Positions 36,836 through 46,259 of a DNA stretch of 64,000 nucleotides are shown one piece after another (position 1 is the first letter of the stretch; the number at the start of each line of letters is the position of its first letter). The position numbers were made by a program, and so were the translations under genes. The DNA is from Epiperipatus broadwayi (taxonomy: Eukaryota > Onychophora > Udeonychophora > Euonychophora > Peripatidae), in the NCBI GenBank assembly GCA_028023455.1, contig JAQFVV010006246.1, positions 1,107,501 to 1,171,500 of the forward strand, written 5' to 3'. Below the pieces are notes generated by a model, which made no database searches, was not told the origin of the DNA, and saw only the letters and a list, made by a program, of their open reading frames with translations.

Positions 36836-39330
36836 TGAAACAGGAAGATTTGTATTGGAGTCTTAAGTTTCACTTTTTTCTGTCGTCTCTCACTGACCGG
36901 TCAATCCCGCCCAAATTTAAACTTTTTGGTATCAAATTGTGTGTAGCAATATTAAAAATGTATAAATATATGTAGAATTCAACATAAACATACACACATT
37001 TCGATCTCAAATTAAAGGCAATAAATAAGGATAAAATAATATAATTTAGATTTCTTTTAGTTTTATAATTTTGTATAATTTTAATCATTTATTTTGGATT
37101 ATAAAATTCGTATGGTATATTGCTTTGTTTAAATTTCGTTTAATAATAATTCTAAAAAAATCTGATGTAATATTTAATTAAAAGTTAAAATAATCTTATG
37201 TTCCCTTTTTGTCTTTGAAATTTAAAAGCATCGGTCAGTGATAGATAATAGATTAATTAAAGAAAAATTCCCCAAAATGTAATTAGTAAATGTAAAATGT
37301 AAACAATAGAACGGCAGCTTTCTTTCTAATTAAAACCAGCAAAATGCATTGATTATCCTCAGAGCAGGTTAAGTATAATCTAAAATACATTAACAAAAAT
37401 GTGAGATAAGAGATAAGAAAAGAGGCCATCTTAAGACTTGCTGGAGACATTCACTTGAACTTTAGCTTTGCTCTCGATCACTGAGAGTCTCCAAAATATT
37501 TAAATAAATTGTTCCTGCCACAGTATGACTGAATAGGAAGCACCTAGACTAATCTCCATCAGGAGGTGGCCTATCGGATGCCAAACTTTCCATTGCCCAT
37601 CAAATTCACCATGAAGATCTGCTGCCTGAAATAAATGAGAAAGCTGCTGCTGCTATTAAAATAAATGAAACGCCTAAATACAAGAAAGAACTGCTAATCA
37701 CGAACCTTTTGCTACTAAACTAATGGAATCAGAAAACTTCTTATAAAACAGGTACCTGTCTGTGTTCAAACTCTACAGTACTCTAATAACATGCTATAGC
37801 TCTTCTTCATATTACTTATCTAAATTATAAAATGTAAAAACTATCATTTGTATAACTAAAATTGAATACTTAATTTAATGTGTAAATTTCTCTAATAATT
37901 TAGCTTACCTCACTCTATCTTTTTTGGGTGCGTATTTCTAAAATCTACATTTTATCTATATTTATTATTTAATTATTGCATGCTCATAATTGTCTCAATT
38001 TTCAAAGTTTAAATCTATGATCGCTTGAAACAGTGAATGTGTGTCAAATTTTCATTAATATTTACTTTCATAAATAACTTAACTTTCATATAAATCGACA
38101 CGCATTCAATGCATCATTTATTGTAATGCAGGGTCTACTACTTCGCAAATGGCTGGCATATTAGTTGTAATAATTCCCAGTTTAGATATGTTTTGTATTT
38201 ATTAAATCTAAATGAATAATTCCATCAAATTACATTTCTTTGAGTCACCAACGTTCTTTATTAAATGTTGATAATGTAGGGTCGAGTTAGAAATCTACTG
38301 AAATCTTATCACAATCGTTCATACACTATACATGTGTTACGTTTTAGAGACGTGATGATCCATTCCGCCGTGAAATTTCCAGATTCTTCAGGGTTGAAAT
38401 TAACCCCAGTCATCCTACACAAGCGGACATAATAAATGCCCCCATAGGATTTGATGATCGTCATGCAGCCAGCCAGAAAACTGTGACATGGACCACTTGT
38501 CCCTGGTTATGCTTGTGACACCTTACTTCATCGGTCCAATGGCAGAGACCAGCCCGACATTCTTATAAACTCATTCACAGCATTGCAGTTTCGATATACT
38601 GCCATTCCATATCGCCTTTCTAGAGCGTACCACGTGTTCTTTTATTTAATTTTATTATTCTATATATCACTCCGCCTCTGCATTATCTTCATAATTCACT
38701 CTCAAATAAATGTTTGCCCTTAGTGATAAATAAATATTTTAATTAAATAAATATATGTCCGCCGCTACTCTTAAATCTTACTTTAGACTCCTGCATTGCA
38801 AAGGTATAAATCCCTCCAGGCATGCATTAGAAATACTTACTCGAGAATTTTAGGTAGCTAGATTATGCCTTCAAATAAATGAATTCCTTTTGTAAACAAA
38901 TAAATGTAGTCTTTAAAATATAATCATGTCGCAAATCCCGCTACTGAAGCTTTTAATCCATAAAATATTATTAGTAAATCATCTTATTAAAATGTGTTAA
39001 TAAATAATGTTAAACTATACGTCTGCAGTTACATTTCATTTATCCCCTGTTAAACTATACTGCAGTTACATTTCATTTATATTAGTTTGATTATTGGCTA
39101 ACTCGAAAATAAAATCATGAATCTCTTGCATATCCCTGACCACCGTGCCTAAAGAAATATTTACTAATGTCGCATCAGATGCGTTGTTGCATGGATTGTA
39201 TTGTGGAACCGATAAACTATGTTCGAACTCAGTACCACGGGTGGCTTCACTACCTTGATGGTGCTGCCCTTCTGTGTGGTGGTCGAATTCTGCACTATGT
39301 TTACGAGTCACACATTTTCTGATTGTTACA
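36836..39330. mobile_element. TG...CA element, copy 3 (2495 bp), 4-bp target duplication ATGG
   Basis: The element begins TGAAACAGGAAG and ends GATTGTTACA, flanked by ATGG at 36832-36835 and 39331-39334. The opposite foldback arm at 33163-33180 carries the unoccupied site with a single copy (reading CCAT on the plus strand), which proves the boundaries. The first 37 nt form the family hairpin: TGAAAC pairs with GTTTCA, and AAGATT pairs with AGTCTT. A 40-bp tandem duplication (TTAAACTATAC...TGCAGTTACATTTCATTTAT) lies at 39010-39080. The right part carries an 81-codon minus-strand frame. It shares GTTCGAACTCAG (39221-39232) with equivalent positions in the other two copies. Confidence 0.78.
39066..39311 (-). 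CDS. Small hydrophilic ORF in TG...CA copy 3, function unknown
   Basis: The ORF has 81 codons read inward from the right terminus of the element; the open frame extends a few codons further towards that terminus but has no ATG there. It is rich in His, Glu and Thr, with no membrane segment and no known domain. It contains RGTEFEHSLSVPQYNP. The other copies retain related words in the antisense direction at the equivalent place: KTEFKPNST in copy 1 (about 16378-16352) and PEFEPTL in copy 2 (about 24384-24362), both soon broken by stops. The composition differs from the low-complexity frames typical of this window. It could be a degenerate piece of a gag-like or element-specific protein, or chance. 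Confidence 0.25.
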   Translation of the reverse strand: MTRKHSAEFDHHTEGQHHQGSEATRGTEFEHSLSVPQYNPCNNASDATLVNISLGTVVRDMQEIHDFIFELANNQTNINEM

Positions 39331-39924
39331 ATGGAGCCACTTTATTATTATATTTTACTTGTGCATAGCATATTAGTAAAATCTTTATAGCCAACTCTAC
39401 CTCCATAATATGCAATCTTCGGCATTGAACAGAAGCATTCTTGAAAACCCGTTCGATCTAAAGCTATCTGTGAGGCTTTACATGCCCATATTTAATATAT
39501 AAATTTATCATAATCGGATGTATTATTAAACTTCACTCCAGACTTGGTTTGATTACATGTATAATAGCCACTCGAACTGATGATGAAAGGCATAACTAAT
39601 AAGTGGAATGTAGTGATTTATTATATAGCATAAAATTAGCGCAATTAAATAATAGCCACAAATTTATTTTGCTAAATGGCCTAGAGTAATGTAGTTTAGT
39701 AAATAAAATACCCGCATGCATTATCCAATGCTAAGTAATGGGTTATATCAAGTATATATGAAATTGTCAATAAATATAATTCATCATATATCAGTTTCTG
39801 TCTTATTAAATCAATCCAATTCACTAATTGGCCATAGCTATTCATTAGTAAAGCCCCTATTAATTAAATATATTAGATTTTATCTTTGGAATGTCTCTAG
39901 TTTTGAAAGAAGGGGGAAAAAATT

Positions 39925-41255
39925 GAAAGAATTTTATTAACTAAATCAAAAAGAATACAATGATAAATCAATCTTTGGACTCAAGTCTTCTGTCAATTAG
40001 ATTTGACAAATGGCCTGAGGCTGGTAACTGAAGATCTTGGGTTGCAAATTCTTACTCGACTAAGTCTATGCTAGCCCAGGATTCAATGTGTAGCCAGTCT
40101 GGTGCAAGAAGCTGGTCTCTATCACGAGTGCTTCTTAATAGTTTTAAGAAGGTGTTGCTGACATTGTTATCTGCCTGTCCAAAGATGTACTTGCACCTGG
40201 TGAGCCAGACTGCAAAAGTGAGGAAAATAGATGTACTGATGGTCGAAAAATGCCCGTCTTGATGGCATTTTGAATGCAAAGCGTGTTTCTATAGTCTATT
40301 GAAACGTTTTGGCAGATGAAAGTTCTGAGTGGGCTAAGAAATGGGCAGTCATGAAGGAGATGGGTAATGGTTTCTTCAGCTGCTGAGCAAAGCTGACACT
40401 GTGGGTTGAGGTTTGCAAAACCTCTTTTATAGACCAGGAAGTGACTTGTGTGTAGGGAGGAGAGGTTTAGTTTCAGGAAAAAATCTAAATGTTTGGATTC
40501 CAAAAACCATTTTTTAGATCTGAGAATTAGAAGTTTATTGTTTAGCCCCAGAGAGTTCATAGATGGAGTAAAGTTTGGGTGTTTAAATTTGTAAATTTCC
40601 CAGTATGTTCTCTTTGATTCTAGGATAGTTTTCGATAGACCTATTGTCCCCGTTATATATATCCATAAATCTGACAACCATTTGCTGCAGAATGGTGGTG
40701 TATCCATTGGTGTTACTGGTATAAATGTGTTCTGATCAGGGTGCTTGTGATATATTGTCCTCATGATTCCAATTGCTTTTTGTAGGTAAAGCATGGAGAC
40801 TGAATGAAGACCTAACCCATTCAGATCTTTGGGCATGTTTGCTTTTGATATACTTATAGCAACTACTTTGCCTTTCCATAAGAGCCTGGAACATAGTGAG
40901 TTTAATGCAGTTTCAAAAGTTTTGGTAAGCTTTATCATGGGAAGAAAGTAGTTCAATCTGGGAAAAATTAGCATGTTCAGTAGTGCAGCTTTTCCAGGCA
41001 ATGACAGAGTAACCCTGGAAAGAGAGGTTACGATGTTACAAGTTTTCTCAAGGATAGCATTTTGTATCTCTTTTGACATGGCCAACCTCGACTTGAAAAT
41101 GGGAAAACCCAAGAACTTTTGAGGTCGAGATGTAAAAATGGATGGGATTATTTCCCCTGATGTGATCTTCCACATGGAAGATTTGTTATAGTTGATATGC
41201 AGATTTAGTTTTTTAGTGTGTTTTTCAATGATACGCAGGAGAGGCTGAAGATGTT
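39925..41255 (-). mobile_element. 5'-truncated LINE fragment (same family as 55.2-60.1 kb)
   Basis: This is a minus-strand insertion in the right foldback arm. Its 3' end lies at 39925 and its 5' truncation point near 41255, just inside the finger/thumb side of the RT. The left foldback arm gives the pre-insertion sequence. The insertion is accompanied by loss of a short A/T-rich target stretch rather than an obvious duplication. Confidence 0.8.
40052..41253 (-). pseudogene. LINE ORF2 C-terminal fragment (RT thumb, CCHC zinc finger)
   Basis: The fragment begins at HLQPLLRIIEKHTKKL, downstream of the catalytic loop, and includes FLGFPIFKSR, LLNMLIFPRLNYFLPM (thumb), a WEIYKFKHPNF region and the C-terminal zinc knuckle CQLCSAAEETITHLLHDC (CX2CX8HX4C). 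The main frame is 41175-40144. A frameshift near 40265 moves the end into the frame 40279-40052, which contains SIFLTFAVWLTRCKYIFG and matches the C-terminus of the longer copy at 55474. The longest copy shows FLGFPFF, KYWEIYKFIHQ and CGLCHMAEETLQHIIFNC at corresponding places. There are no RT catalytic residues, so it cannot be functional. Confidence 0.85.
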
Positions 41256-41743
41256 TAAAAAAATCCCGATTATTGTAAAAATTACATTTTTTTTAATTAA
41301 AAAAAAACCACTTTTAGAGTAAATAATTAAAAAAAAAAAAGATCGATTTTTAAATTTAGAATTGACTTATAGATTAATAAAATATTTTATGAATAATTAT
41401 GAGGATTTCTACATGATAATTTTCAAAAAAATCTATGATGCCATTCAAGCGGCCATGATAGCAAATTTCACCGCTCGACTTATATATAACATTTTGACAT
41501 AGAGTAAATAATTTTTAAAAAAAAGATCGATTTTTTTTAAAAAAATAATTTAAAAATACATCCATTTATAAAAGTGTGAACTAGCATGTGACACTATTAA
41601 GTTTGAAAGAATATTTAAATAGTTGTAGCTTCTTAATTAATCACACCTTTACATTATACGCCATTCATATTTTAAGTATTATGTACATAAACTCTATCAG
41701 TGTGCAGTTTTTCCGTGTGTAACCGTGGAGAAACAGTGGAGAA

Positions 41744-42060
41744 ACAGCGCCACATAATGTGCTAGAATCTTGGTAGTTGCTGTTAGCAGACGACCCATAA
41801 GCTAGATGTGTTTATGGCAATCAGCACCACCTAGGTTCTTGGTATCTGCTGGTAGCAGACGATGTAAGCTAAATGGGCTTACACACTGTGACTAGCACTA
41901 CCAAGCAGGCAGCTTTGCTGCCAGCCCACTGGTGGAATGTTCCTGTGCTTATGCATTGTGAACAGTGCCACCTTTCAGCTCGAATTTGTAATGCTGCATT
42001 TGGGGCCCCTACTCTAAGTATTTCTGTGGTTGACCCCATCCAGCACCTCTGGTGGCCACG
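41744..42060 (-). promoter_or_regulatory. Mirrored array of CTCF-like motifs (right arm)
   Basis: On the plus strand, CAGCGCCACAT (41746), CAGCACCACCTAGG (41822), AGCACTACCAAGC (41894), CAGTGCCACCTTT (41963) and CAGCACCTCTGGTGG (42042) are the complements of the five left-arm sites. The two arrays therefore converge on each other across the element, about 10 kb apart. Site 5 (ATGTGGCGCTG on the minus strand) is closer to consensus here than in the left arm. Binding is not demonstrated. Confidence 0.4.
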
Positions 42061-42090
42061 TGGGTCAAAAGTCACAAGTACCTTATTTTT

Positions 42091-43452
42091 CATTTAAAGT
42101 GTTGTTACAAACTTGTTGCCCATGTTATTATTGATCTCCTTACCTCCACAGAATCCAATTTTACAGAATTCAGAACTAAACATATTACATATTTTGCACA
42201 TCATAATTTTAAAAAGTATTATTTATTTAAACAATATTATTCATTATTCAAAATATGACTCGGCAAAATTATATAAGATAAGATTATTTTGGTCGTAATT
42301 TATTATTGAAAATACTGCCATATAATTGAATATATTTTTGTTACCACACATTGTTCAGATTATACCATACTAACCTGAGAATTCTATTTTAATAACACAA
42401 TTATTATTTATTTATTCATTATATTTGATTATTTGTAATATTTTTAAAAGTTTTAAGAATGCTATAAATTATATTTTTATTTGAAATAAAAAAGGGGGAT
42501 AGTGTTCTTATGCCATTGAGATTGTATGTTTTGGGATATATGCTCAATGTAATCCTACTATTATTTAACTTTTCACCATATGTCTCATGATTATTGTTAA
42601 TTATTTTATTTATTTAAAATGAACGATACATTCATTATTATTAATTTGAGCTAGTCTAGTATAAATTATCGTAAGATATTTGTAATACTCATTTTACTAC
42701 TATGAAATTGAAAGTTTTAGCTAGAGCATTTATTTTATTTATGTTTGTACAATATATATTTAGTGAACAAATATCTAGGAATTAAACATGTATTGCTGCA
42801 AAGATGAATGTTGATGGATAACAAAATCAGAATCACATTACCAGATGAATTGCTAATAATTTCAAAGTATTATAATTCCTGCAGGCTCCATTTTTTATAT
42901 TGTTGAACTGTAATATTATATTTTGTTTCACTGTATTTTATTTTGGGCTTTACATTTTTCACAGTTAATTCTGTACTATATGCAGTTTTTGATATACTAA
43001 ACCATTTACATTGCTGTGTTTCAGGCACATTTTACTCTGTGTTCAGTACTGCTTATATACACCTCTAGATTGGCAGATTACTTTCCTTGTTACATCTTTG
43101 GAAATATAGCATATTTATATTATTTTCAATTTTGCATATATTTAATTATTATGCATATTAATTTTTTCTAGATTGAATTTTTAATGTCTTTTATTATTGA
43201 CTATATCTATTCACATGCACTCATTAAGAATATACAATTTCTAGTCAGTCTGTTATATTAATCTGTTTAAATTTACATGTTTAATTGTTTTATTTTTACA
43301 AAAAACAGATTAAAATTGATTTTAGAAATGAATATATTTTTACACTTACCTCTTATCTTTCACTGAAAGAAGTATACAGTATGGTTCTGTTATTACTCAT
43401 TTGTATATTTAATTTTTTACTCAAATAATATACACATTTATATTTTTTATAG
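42091..43452. other. AT-rich end of the 39-kb intron
   Basis: No element or frame recognised. It ends in a T-rich tract and TTTTTTATAG acceptor for the second CUB exon. Confidence 0.5.
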
Positions 43453-43811
43453 ATTACTGAATTTTTTGGAGTTCGTTCAACTCTGGGTAATGGTACATAC
43501 AATAATACTGGTCATTATTGTGGAACAGTCATACCAAACTTACCCCATTCTAGTAATAATCATGTGGATGTGAATTTTGTTACAACTTCTGAAAGAAGCA
43601 ATCACGGTTTCAAATTAATATTTAATTCAGTCTTTCAATCATGTAATGAGTATTTGAAGTTAACCCCATTTGTAAAGAATGGAACATTTACTTCACCTAA
43701 TTATCCTAAATCTTACCCATCATCTATGGACTGTACATGGCTTATTACAGCACCAGGAAACAAACAAATTAAGATTGATTTTGAACATTTTGATATTAGA
43801 AGTTGGCAAGA
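43453..43811 (+). CDS. CUB-domain exon of the cubilin-like gene (end of one CUB, start of the next)
   Basis: The exon encodes about 119 residues. The first 63 or so complete the domain begun at 4211: ITEFFGVRSTLGNGTYNNTGHYCG, then VDVNFVTTSERSNHGFKLIF, ending in Cys. The second part opens the next CUB: CNEYLKLTPFVKNGTFTSPN, YPKSYPSSMDCTWLI with its Cys and Trp, KIDFEHFDIRSWQ. The acceptor AG is at 43451-43452, and the donor follows SWQ with GTAAGT at 43812, in mid-codon. The exon layout, with boundaries inside the domains rather than between them, matches what is known for long CUB arrays. The product is expected to be extracellular or membrane-tethered. Cubilin, or another multi-CUB protein such as a tolloid relative, cannot be separated here, but consecutive CUB domains without an intervening EGF module favour cubilin. 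Confidence 0.9.
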
Positions 43812-43898
43812 GTAAGTATTTATTTGTGATATAAATGTTTATGCTAATTATTATATATATCAAATTGAATCAGAAATGGAACACTCTTTGGTACTTAC

Positions 43899-44170
43899 AT
43901 ATTAGTCTTGTGACATGGAGCATGTAATAGACATGCTGCACCTTTTCACATTCATATCAACCCACTGATAACTTTGTAATCTTTTGATCTGACCAAAATA
44001 GCCTGCATGTTGATCTTGTACATAATATTTTTGCAAACATTTATATACTGTGTACACATATGTTTTATACACGATATTTTCCCAAGATTTATAAAGTTAT
44101 CAAAAGTTTTATATGTATGTGAAAAAGTGCACCATGTCCAATATGTGTACCATGTCACAGGACTAATACT
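43899..44170. repeat. Small inverted repeat, with a related copy near 48146
   Basis: TATTAGTCTTGTGACATGG at the left is matched by the complement of CCATGTCACAGGACTAATA at the right. AGCATGT...GCACCTTTTCACAT also pairs with GTGAAAAAGTGCACCATGTCC. The loop is about 150 bp. Part of the right arm recurs at 48146-48200 (GTGAAAGAGTGCA...ACAGGACTAATAC), so it is a dispersed, MITE-like family. Confidence 0.65.
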
Positions 44171-44199
44171 GCTTTCACACAAAAAATATAAACAATTTG

Positions 44200-46150
44200 G
44201 AGTGTAATAAATGAATGTTTTTTTAAAAAAATTATTTATAAAATAAGAAAATATAACACTTTTATTAATTATATATATATATATTGTAACCATATATTTT
44301 AGTATAAAATATATTATTTGATGTAACTAGTATAAAAATTTCACTTTCTTCTTTTGGTGATTTGATTGGCTTGATTTGCACTTTGAACAGATTACTTTCT
44401 TATATTATTTTAATAAATTTAAGTTTGCTTCTTCCCATATACTAACTCCTATCAAAACATTTAACTTTTTAAAAATTTGACAACACATTAAAATTTGGTA
44501 AAATATTATTAAAAATAATAATTTTGTTTTATTTGTTTAAAATGATCTTAAATTATTATTTCCATTGAATTAAAAAACCATTTGTTCAATTAAATATTAA
44601 TTATTAAAAATAAATACAGTAATTACGTATGCGTCTCAATGTAAAAAGAAAAGAGCGCGAATTTAAGAGACGATTGTCTGATAGTTTGCTTTTGGAGGGA
44701 GAATGAAAAGAAAATGGTAAAGGCAAGTAGTGTAAATTTGCCAAGCTTATTTTAAAGTAAAAAAATAAGTAATCGGACTACCACAAAGTTTGCTATAAAC
44801 GTAAATAACATAGTGGTATTTAATTAGAAGATGCCTTGCTAAATTAAAAAAGTCTGTTCAAGTCGGCTGGCCAAGTGGATCGAATCGCCAATAGTAAGAA
44901 TTTTCCAATATTACATTTTAAAATGTCGGAGCTTCCTAGTTTAAAAGAATTGATTGCAAGAATTTGGTATGTTTTGAAATATTTATTATTTTACAATTGG
45001 AAACATTTAAAAGTATTTTAATTACAGAAGTTATGAATATGAAAATTTGCTTTTTAAATAAAAAGAAGTCTAAATTAAAGTAAAACGTTAAAGTTATCGA
45101 CATATTTTAAATATTTCCGTTTCTAATTCTAATAAAAATATAGTATTGATTGATATTTAATTCTACAATGCCAGTAATATATTTGCTAATTAATTTGTTT
45201 AACATTTGGATAATAAATAATCTTCAAATAATTAATCAAAGCTATTTCTAATTTTATCGTCAATTTGGAATGATTGAATTAAGTGCTATAATTAATATTC
45301 ATATATTTAAGCGTGGATGGATAAATATTCGCATGGATGTAATAAAATTGGAACATTTTAATAGAGAAATGTAGAGATGAATAACTTAATGAAAAACATT
45401 TTCATTTAAATTCTGCGTTTCATATTTTGAAGTTGTGTCATGTCTTAGGAGCCACGTAAAATTGTTCATCAAATATTGATTATAATAACCAATACAACGG
45501 ATAAAATTGCATGTATGGAATTAAATTATAGTTATAATTATTGCTTCATAGATTTATTGTTCGACATATCGTACATGGATCCCATGGATCATATTTGGAT
45601 TTATAAAACGTTATACAATCCAAGTTGTGACATACACACCTGTTATAATTCATGTATTGAACTGTAAAATGCTTTACATTTAATTTATATCACACACATA
45701 CCTGTTAAATTTTATGTTAGATGCATAATGCATTATTTTACGTTTATCGTTATCGGAACTTGCATGTGAAGTTCCTAAGTATATTTTATTAAGTTTAAAT
45801 CAATAAGGGTTGAATAAAATATTTATTCAAGAGAATATAACTCTAAAACAGCTTGAAAAGTACTAAGTGTATTCATGAGATGTATAAATCTTTATGAGGT
45901 ATTTTGTTAATCTTTCCAGATTTGTATTCCTATATAATACTATTACTTATATTATATTACACATGTTTTAGTTTAAGTAAGAGAAGTTAGTACATTAGTC
46001 GTCCTGATTAGCTTAGCATTTTATTATACAAGAACCCATATTTGCTAAAGTGTTAGTGTTTTTTTTGAATAGTCAGAATAACTGAGGATGATGATTTGGC
46101 ACTTTAATGTGAAGTAAATGGTAATGTTGTTTTTATAATGTTAAAGGGCA
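44200..46150. other. Intronic stretch without recognised genes
   Basis: AT-rich. A less AT-rich segment at 44620-44930 and an open 63-codon frame at 45476-45667 have no recognisable content. A short direct repeat with CACACCTGTTATAATT / CACATACCTGTTAAATT lies near 45629-45720. Confidence 0.4.
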
Positions 46151-46152
46151 TT

Positions 46153-46242
46153 AATCTGTGCTGGTGGTTAATCCGCAGATTATTTAATTGCCAATTTTGG
46201 TATTTTATACTCATTCCTGCGCTGGTGGTTAATCCGCGGAAT
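46153..46242. repeat. Twin hairpins with identical 13-nt loops
   Basis: The first hairpin has stem AATCTGTG (46153-46160) and CGCAGATT (46174-46181). The second has stem ATTCC(T)GCG (46213-46221) and CGCGGAAT (46235-46242). The loop CTGGTGGTTAATC is the same in both (46161-46173 and 46222-46234). The outer stem pairs differ between the two but stay complementary. Spacing is 61 bp loop to loop. No known RNA or DNA motif is recognised. Confidence 0.7.
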
Positions 46243-46259
46243 GGTGTATTTGTACTTAT

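Larger units (their letters stand above)
31738..42082. mobile_element. Large foldback element with about 3.25-kb inverted arms, 8-bp target duplication TTATTTTT
   Basis: The outer ends are inverted: GGTACTTGTGACTTTTGACC at 31738 and its complement ending GTCACAAGTACC at 42082. The 8 bp TTATTTTT lies immediately outside both ends (31730-31737 and 42083-42090). The left arm (31738 to about 34985) is matched through the entire right arm (about 34998-36831 plus 39331-42082) once two later insertions are subtracted. The original element was therefore about 6.5 kb and almost entirely palindromic, with little or no unique centre. No transposase is seen. An 8-bp duplication is usual for hAT and P superfamilies, but the GGTACTT terminus is not diagnostic of either. 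The arms have diverged by many point changes and small indels, so the insertion is not recent. Confidence 0.88.
39331..42082 (-). repeat. Right arm of the large foldback element, outer part (split by a LINE fragment)
   Basis: 39331-39924 matches the reverse complement of 32577-33172, and 41256-42082 matches that of 31738-32550. The LINE fragment between them replaced about 25 bp of a T/A-rich stretch that is still present in the left arm (about 32545-32575). The outer 350 bp carry the mirrored CTCF-like array. Confidence 0.85.
4393..43452 (+). other. 39-kb intron splitting one CUB domain, filled with mobile elements
   Basis: The intron runs from the GTAAGC donor at 4393 to the acceptor TTTTTTATAG ending at 43452. 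Joining the flanking exons keeps frame (phase 0) and rebuilds a continuous CUB domain, which supports direct splicing. The interior is AT-rich and holds two foldback elements, a Ty3/gypsy relic, three copies of a TG...CA element, three LINE remnants and a hairpin. All of these are decayed or non-coding. Confidence 0.8.

Noticed and set aside
38340-38830. Apparent similarity between 38.34-38.83 kb and 15.5-16.1 kb (CCATAGGA, CCGCC.CTCTTA words)
   Set aside because: Only scattered words match by eye. It is probably diverged homology between copies 3 and 1 of the TG...CA family, not a separate element.
13832-39330. Helitron interpretation of the TG...CA family because of the terminal hairpin
   Set aside because: Helitrons insert between A and T without target duplication and have TC...CTRR ends. 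Here there are TG...CA ends and 4-bp duplications.
45476-45667. 63-codon plus-strand frame considered as a possible CUB exon
   Set aside because: It has Cys and aromatic residues but lacks CUB motifs, and no splice sites of the required phase flank it.
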